DNA of 7,064 nt from Patescibacteria group bacterium (lineage in GTDB: Bacteria > Patescibacteriota > Gracilibacteria > UBA1369 > JAHJTR01), in contig JAHJTR010000002.1 in the NCBI GenBank assembly GCA_018829865.1, positions 1-7,064 on the forward strand. Reading direction: 5' to 3'. The translations under genes were made by a program, and so were the position numbers. Below the pieces are notes generated by a model that was not told the origin of the DNA, did not search any database, and saw only the letters and a list, made by a program, of their open reading frames with translations. Shown here piece after piece: positions 5,218 through 7,064 of this stretch. Numbering within the stretch: the stretch's first letter is position 1; each line of letters starts with the position of its first letter.

Positions 5218-6084
5218 TTATAGATTCCGGAGTAGCGCTTGGAGCATCACTGATTTTGGCGCTATTTGATTTGTCCAGAACTCAAATTGCTCAAGGGCTT
5301 GGCTCAGTAGCATTTTTTCTCCGGTTACTGTTTTGCAGCCGGCTTGTTTGGCGTCTAAAATTAGTTTTGTTTCTAGGGGGGCGTAGACAACTTCGAAGAC
5401 TGTCATGTGGGGTTTTAGGTAATCTTGGGGGATGAGGGTTTGGTTTATTGCGGATGGATCGGACTGCGATGTCATACCGACTTGAGTGGCGTTTATAATG
5501 ATGTCGGCTTCGTAGTTTTTTAGATTTGTGAGGGAGTCGACCCGGCAATTGAAGGTTTTAGCGAAGTCTTGGTATTTGGGCAGTATTTTTTCAGTTGAAA
5601 GATTCCCACCCGGGTGGGAATCTGCGGAGGGATTACGAACCAGAACTGTTAATGATGAGGGGTTTTCGCGCGTTATGGCGTAGGCTGCGGCGCGGGCGGC
5701 TCCGCCCGCGCCGCAGATGACTATGTGTTTGTTTTCAATCTCTGTTATCTCTTTAAGGGGCTTGTATACTCCGACCCAGTCGAAGTTCTCCCCTATTAAT
5801 TTGCCATTTTCGTACTTAATTGTGTTAACGGCACCTAAATCCTTAGCGGTTGTTTTTATCTCATCTAAAAATTTCATGCACTCAATTTTATGTGGGATTG
5901 TGACGCTTAGGCCTTTAATCCCCTTTGCGGGCATCTCCTCCTTCAAAAACTTTTCTAAATTCTCGGGCGCAACTTCAAATATTTTGTATTCCGCATCAAT
6001 TTTTAAATGCTTGAATGCCGCGTTATGAATTGATGGCGAGCGCGAGTGCTTTGCGGGGTATCCGATGATTCCGTAAATATCCAT
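5218..6084 (-). CDS. aroE: Shikimate dehydrogenase (NADP+)
   Basis: AroE reduces 3-dehydroshikimate to shikimate with NADPH in the aromatic amino acid (chorismate) pathway. The 288 residues are slightly longer than the usual ~270. Substrate motifs are YPAKHSRSPSIHN (9-21), VTIPHK with catalytic Lys66 (61-66), AVNTI (85-89) and ENFDWVG with catalytic Asp102, matching Lys65/Asp102 of the E. coli enzyme. The NADP Rossmann loop is GAGGAAR (125-131), followed by VLVRNPS (147-153), INATQVGM (197-204) and YAPLETKLI (234-242); G255 and Q262 of the C-terminal site are present. Removing about ten residues after NPS (ADSHPGGNLS, 154-163) would restore normal spacing, and those codons hold a perfect palindrome, suggesting an in-frame insertion. 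The ATG lacks a clear Shine-Dalgarno sequence; the gene lies 28 bases after the SPFH gene and is probably cotranscribed with it. Confidence 0.95.
   Translation of the reverse strand: MDIYGIIGYPAKHSRSPSIHNAAFKHLKIDAEYKIFEVAPENLEKFLKEEMPAKGIKGLSVTIPHKIECMKFLDEIKTTAKDLGAVNTIKYENGKLIGENFDWVGVYKPLKEITEIENKHIVICGAGGAARAAAYAITRENPSSLTVLVRNPSADSHPGGNLSTEKILPKYQDFAKTFNCRVDSLTNLKNYEADIIINATQVGMTSQSDPSAINQTLIPQDYLKPHMTVFEVVYAPLETKLILDAKQAGCKTVTGEKMLLSQALEQFEFWTNQIAPKSVMLQALLRNL
5600..5623. repeat. 24-bp perfect palindrome inside aroE (ATTCCC-N8-GGGAAT type)
   Basis: The arm AGATTCCCACCC (5600-5611) is followed with no spacer by its exact reverse complement (5612-5623). It is GC-rich against an AT-rich background and contains CCCGGG at its centre. 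Positions 5602-5621 fit the pattern ATTCCC-N8-GGGAAT known from neisserial dRS3 repeats. On the aroE strand it encodes residues DSHPGGN, in frame. Only one copy occurs in this window. Confidence 0.9.
5685..5716. repeat. 15-bp inverted repeat over the aroE NADP-binding loop codons
   Basis: The arm CTGCGGCGCGGGCGG (5685-5699) and its exact reverse complement (5702-5716) are separated by two bases. All but a few bases are G or C. It encodes the ICGAGGAARAAA region of AroE, so alternating Gly GGC and Ala GCC codons explain part of the symmetry, but not the uniform choice of GC-rich codons in this gene. The mRNA should form a very stable hairpin. Confidence 0.85.
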
Positions 6085-6112
6085 ACTGGTGATTTATAGA
6101 CAATGTTTGCTG

Positions 6113-6898
6113 CTATTTATTTGCGGACGTCTTGCTTTTCATGAATTCCGAAACGCTTTCCATTGCCCTTATTGTTTCAATCGGCACCATCCAAATAGTT
6201 GTATTTGATTGGTCGGAGGAAAGATCGTTGATTGTTTGAAGCGTCCTTAGATGCAGAGCTCCCGGTGTTTGATTTAGTTTTTTGGCGGCTTCCATGATAT
6301 TGTCGGCGGCTAGAACTTCTCCTTGAGCCTTGATAATCACTGCACGTTTTTCACGTTCGGCTTCAGCTTGTTTTGCGATTGTCCTCTTCATGTCCGTTGG
6401 AATCACAATATCCTTAAGCTCCATATTCACAACAGATATTCCCCAAGGATTTGTGAGTTCGTCCACTATTTTCTTGATTCTGTTGGAAATATCCTCACGA
6501 TTTTGCAAAAGCTCGTCCAGGCTTACCTCTCCTACCGCATTACGCATAGTTGTCTGAGCGAGTTGACTTGTGGCGTGAAAAAAATTCTCAACCTCGAGCA
6601 CGGCTTTTGAGGAATCGGAAACCTTATAATAAATAACAGCATTGATGTGGACTGAAATGTTATCCTTAGTAATGGCTTCTTGATCGGGAACATCAACGGC
6701 TTTGACACGAATATCGATTTTCTGCAGCGACTGAAAAATCGGCACAACAAGACGCCAACCTGGCGATTTGATGCCTGTAAATTTACCCAGCGTGAACATG
6801 ACTCCCCTCTCATACTGATTGATCTGGCGAATTGAGATGACCAAGATAATGATAATTGGAATGATCAGCGTAGCTAAGCCAGTAATTAGTTCTTCCAT
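6113..6898 (-). CDS. Stomatin/slipin-type SPFH (band 7) membrane protein
   Basis: SPFH proteins of the slipin type oligomerise on the inner membrane, form ordered membrane domains and often work with an NfeD-type protease; their exact role in bacteria is uncertain. The 261 residues start with a short N-terminal anchor (about 3-23), then the SPFH domain: QYERGVMFTLGKF (28-40), SPGW (45-48), ITKDNISV (76-83), ENFFHATSQLAQTT (104-117), DELL (128-131), NPWGI (150-154) and LKDIVIPTDM (161-170). A charged helix (KQAEAEREKRA, 176-186) begins the coiled-coil region, and WMVPIE near 226-231 matches the usual C-terminal end of slipins. No NfeD gene is visible in the window. The ATG at 6898-6896 precedes the anchor directly. 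The gene is upstream of aroE on the same strand with a 28-base gap; this pairing makes no obvious functional sense. The stop is TAG. Confidence 0.93.
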   Translation of the reverse strand: MEELITGLATLIIPIIIILVISIRQINQYERGVMFTLGKFTGIKSPGWRLVVPIFQSLQKIDIRVKAVDVPDQEAITKDNISVHINAVIYYKVSDSSKAVLEVENFFHATSQLAQTTMRNAVGEVSLDELLQNREDISNRIKKIVDELTNPWGISVVNMELKDIVIPTDMKRTIAKQAEAEREKRAVIIKAQGEVLAADNIMEAAKKLNQTPGALHLRTLQTINDLSSDQSNTTIWMVPIETIRAMESVSEFMKSKTSANK

Positions 6899-6928
6899 TT
6901 TATTTGTATTAATAAATATTCTGATTCA

Positions 6929-6957
6929 AAACTAATGATTTTTGGGGGTTATGGCAA
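6929..6957 (-). promoter_or_regulatory. weak candidate promoter for the SPFH gene
   Basis: On the minus strand TTGCCA (6957-6952, five of six bases of the -35 consensus) is 17 bases from TAGTTT (6934-6929, a poor -10). It lies between the end of the upstream reading frame and the SPFH start, giving a predicted leader of about 25 bases. The -10 is poor, and readthrough from upstream is an equally good explanation. Confidence 0.2.
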
Positions 6958-6982
6958 GGAGAGATTTGAGAAACCCATTTGA

Positions 6983-7064
6983 CTAAGGACTGGGCGTATA
7001 AAATGCCTCAAGTTCAACTACATGAAAGGCATAACCGGTTGAACTATTGGTTCCGATAACCCTA
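6983..7064 (-). CDS. C-terminal end of an unidentified protein, possibly a discoidin (F5/8C)-like domain
   Basis: A frame enters from the right edge and runs 26 codons to a TAG stop at 6985-6983. The residues, which include RVIGTNSSTGY, FHVVELEAFY and a final TPSP, resemble the last strands of galactose-binding F5/8-type C (discoidin/CBM32) domains, where a pattern close to H-x-x-E-(L/I)-E-x-(F/Y) closes the fold. If right, the gene encodes a secreted or surface protein that binds carbohydrate. The fragment is too short to be sure: an open frame of this length is common by chance, and the resemblance is by eye. The stop lies 84 bases upstream of the SPFH start on the same strand. Confidence 0.4.
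   Translation of the reverse strand, partial: RVIGTNSSTGYAFHVVELEAFYTPSP

Noticed and set aside
5205..5239. Two AGCGCT copies across the convergent junction as a bidirectional terminator
   Set aside because: AGCGCT is self-palindromic so any two copies pair; the 23-base spacer and lack of a T-run directly after a stem argue against a terminator.
5187..5435. 82-codon plus-strand frame overlapping the end of the orphan gene and aroE
   Set aside because: Antisense to the conserved C-terminal AroE motifs; its composition is what the skewed aroE codons give by chance.
7011..7045. 8-bp inverted repeat AGTTCAAC / GTTGAACT near the right edge
   Set aside because: The 19-base loop is long, there is no T-run in either direction, and it lies within a probable coding frame; no function can be supported.

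Overview
The window is a compact bacterial chromosome segment with eight well-supported protein genes, one of them cut by the left edge, plus a short, less certain gene tail at the right edge. It is moderately AT-rich. No intergenic gap exceeds about 110 bases, and I see no rRNA, complete tRNA, CRISPR array, transposase or integrase. The gene content (FtsW, MurG, LspA, AroE) indicates a bacterium that makes peptidoglycan and lipoproteins. The tight packing, ftsW-murG separated from the rest of a normal dcw cluster, and the absence of TGA as a stop codon would suit a member of the Candidate Phyla Radiation (Patescibacteria) or another AT-rich lineage. This placement is inference; no marker in the window proves it.

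Left block (1-3310, minus strand): ftsW, then murG overlapping it by 77 bases, then a GT4-type glycosyltransferase 24 bases further on that runs off the left edge. This is a cell-envelope operon. MurG finishes lipid II, FtsW polymerises it at the septum, and the glycosyltransferase probably acts on a surface polysaccharide or glycolipid.

Middle block (3404-5206, plus strand): lspA starts divergently from ftsW across a 93-base region with candidate promoters on both strands. It is followed after 6 bases by a six-helix membrane protein with a strongly acidic cytoplasmic tail, and then, after a 90-base gap with its own candidate promoter, by a small soluble orphan protein of unknown function.

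Right block (5218-7064, minus strand): the tail of an unidentified gene (perhaps a discoidin-like domain), then a stomatin/slipin-type SPFH membrane protein, then aroE (shikimate dehydrogenase), which ends 11 bases from the orphan gene in convergent orientation.

The features that ordinary annotation would not explain are: two perfect or near-perfect palindromes inside aroE (24 bp, and 15-bp arms), the first of which appears to be an in-frame insertion of the ATTCCC-N8-GGGAAT type; the arginine-rich FtsW tail encoded over the MurG glycine loop; a nested basic ORF with a good Shine-Dalgarno sequence inside the acidic tail of the membrane protein; a split tRNA D-arm-like motif before the orphan gene; and two cysteine pairs in predicted outside loops of FtsW. 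I did not find convincing evidence of a wholly new system.
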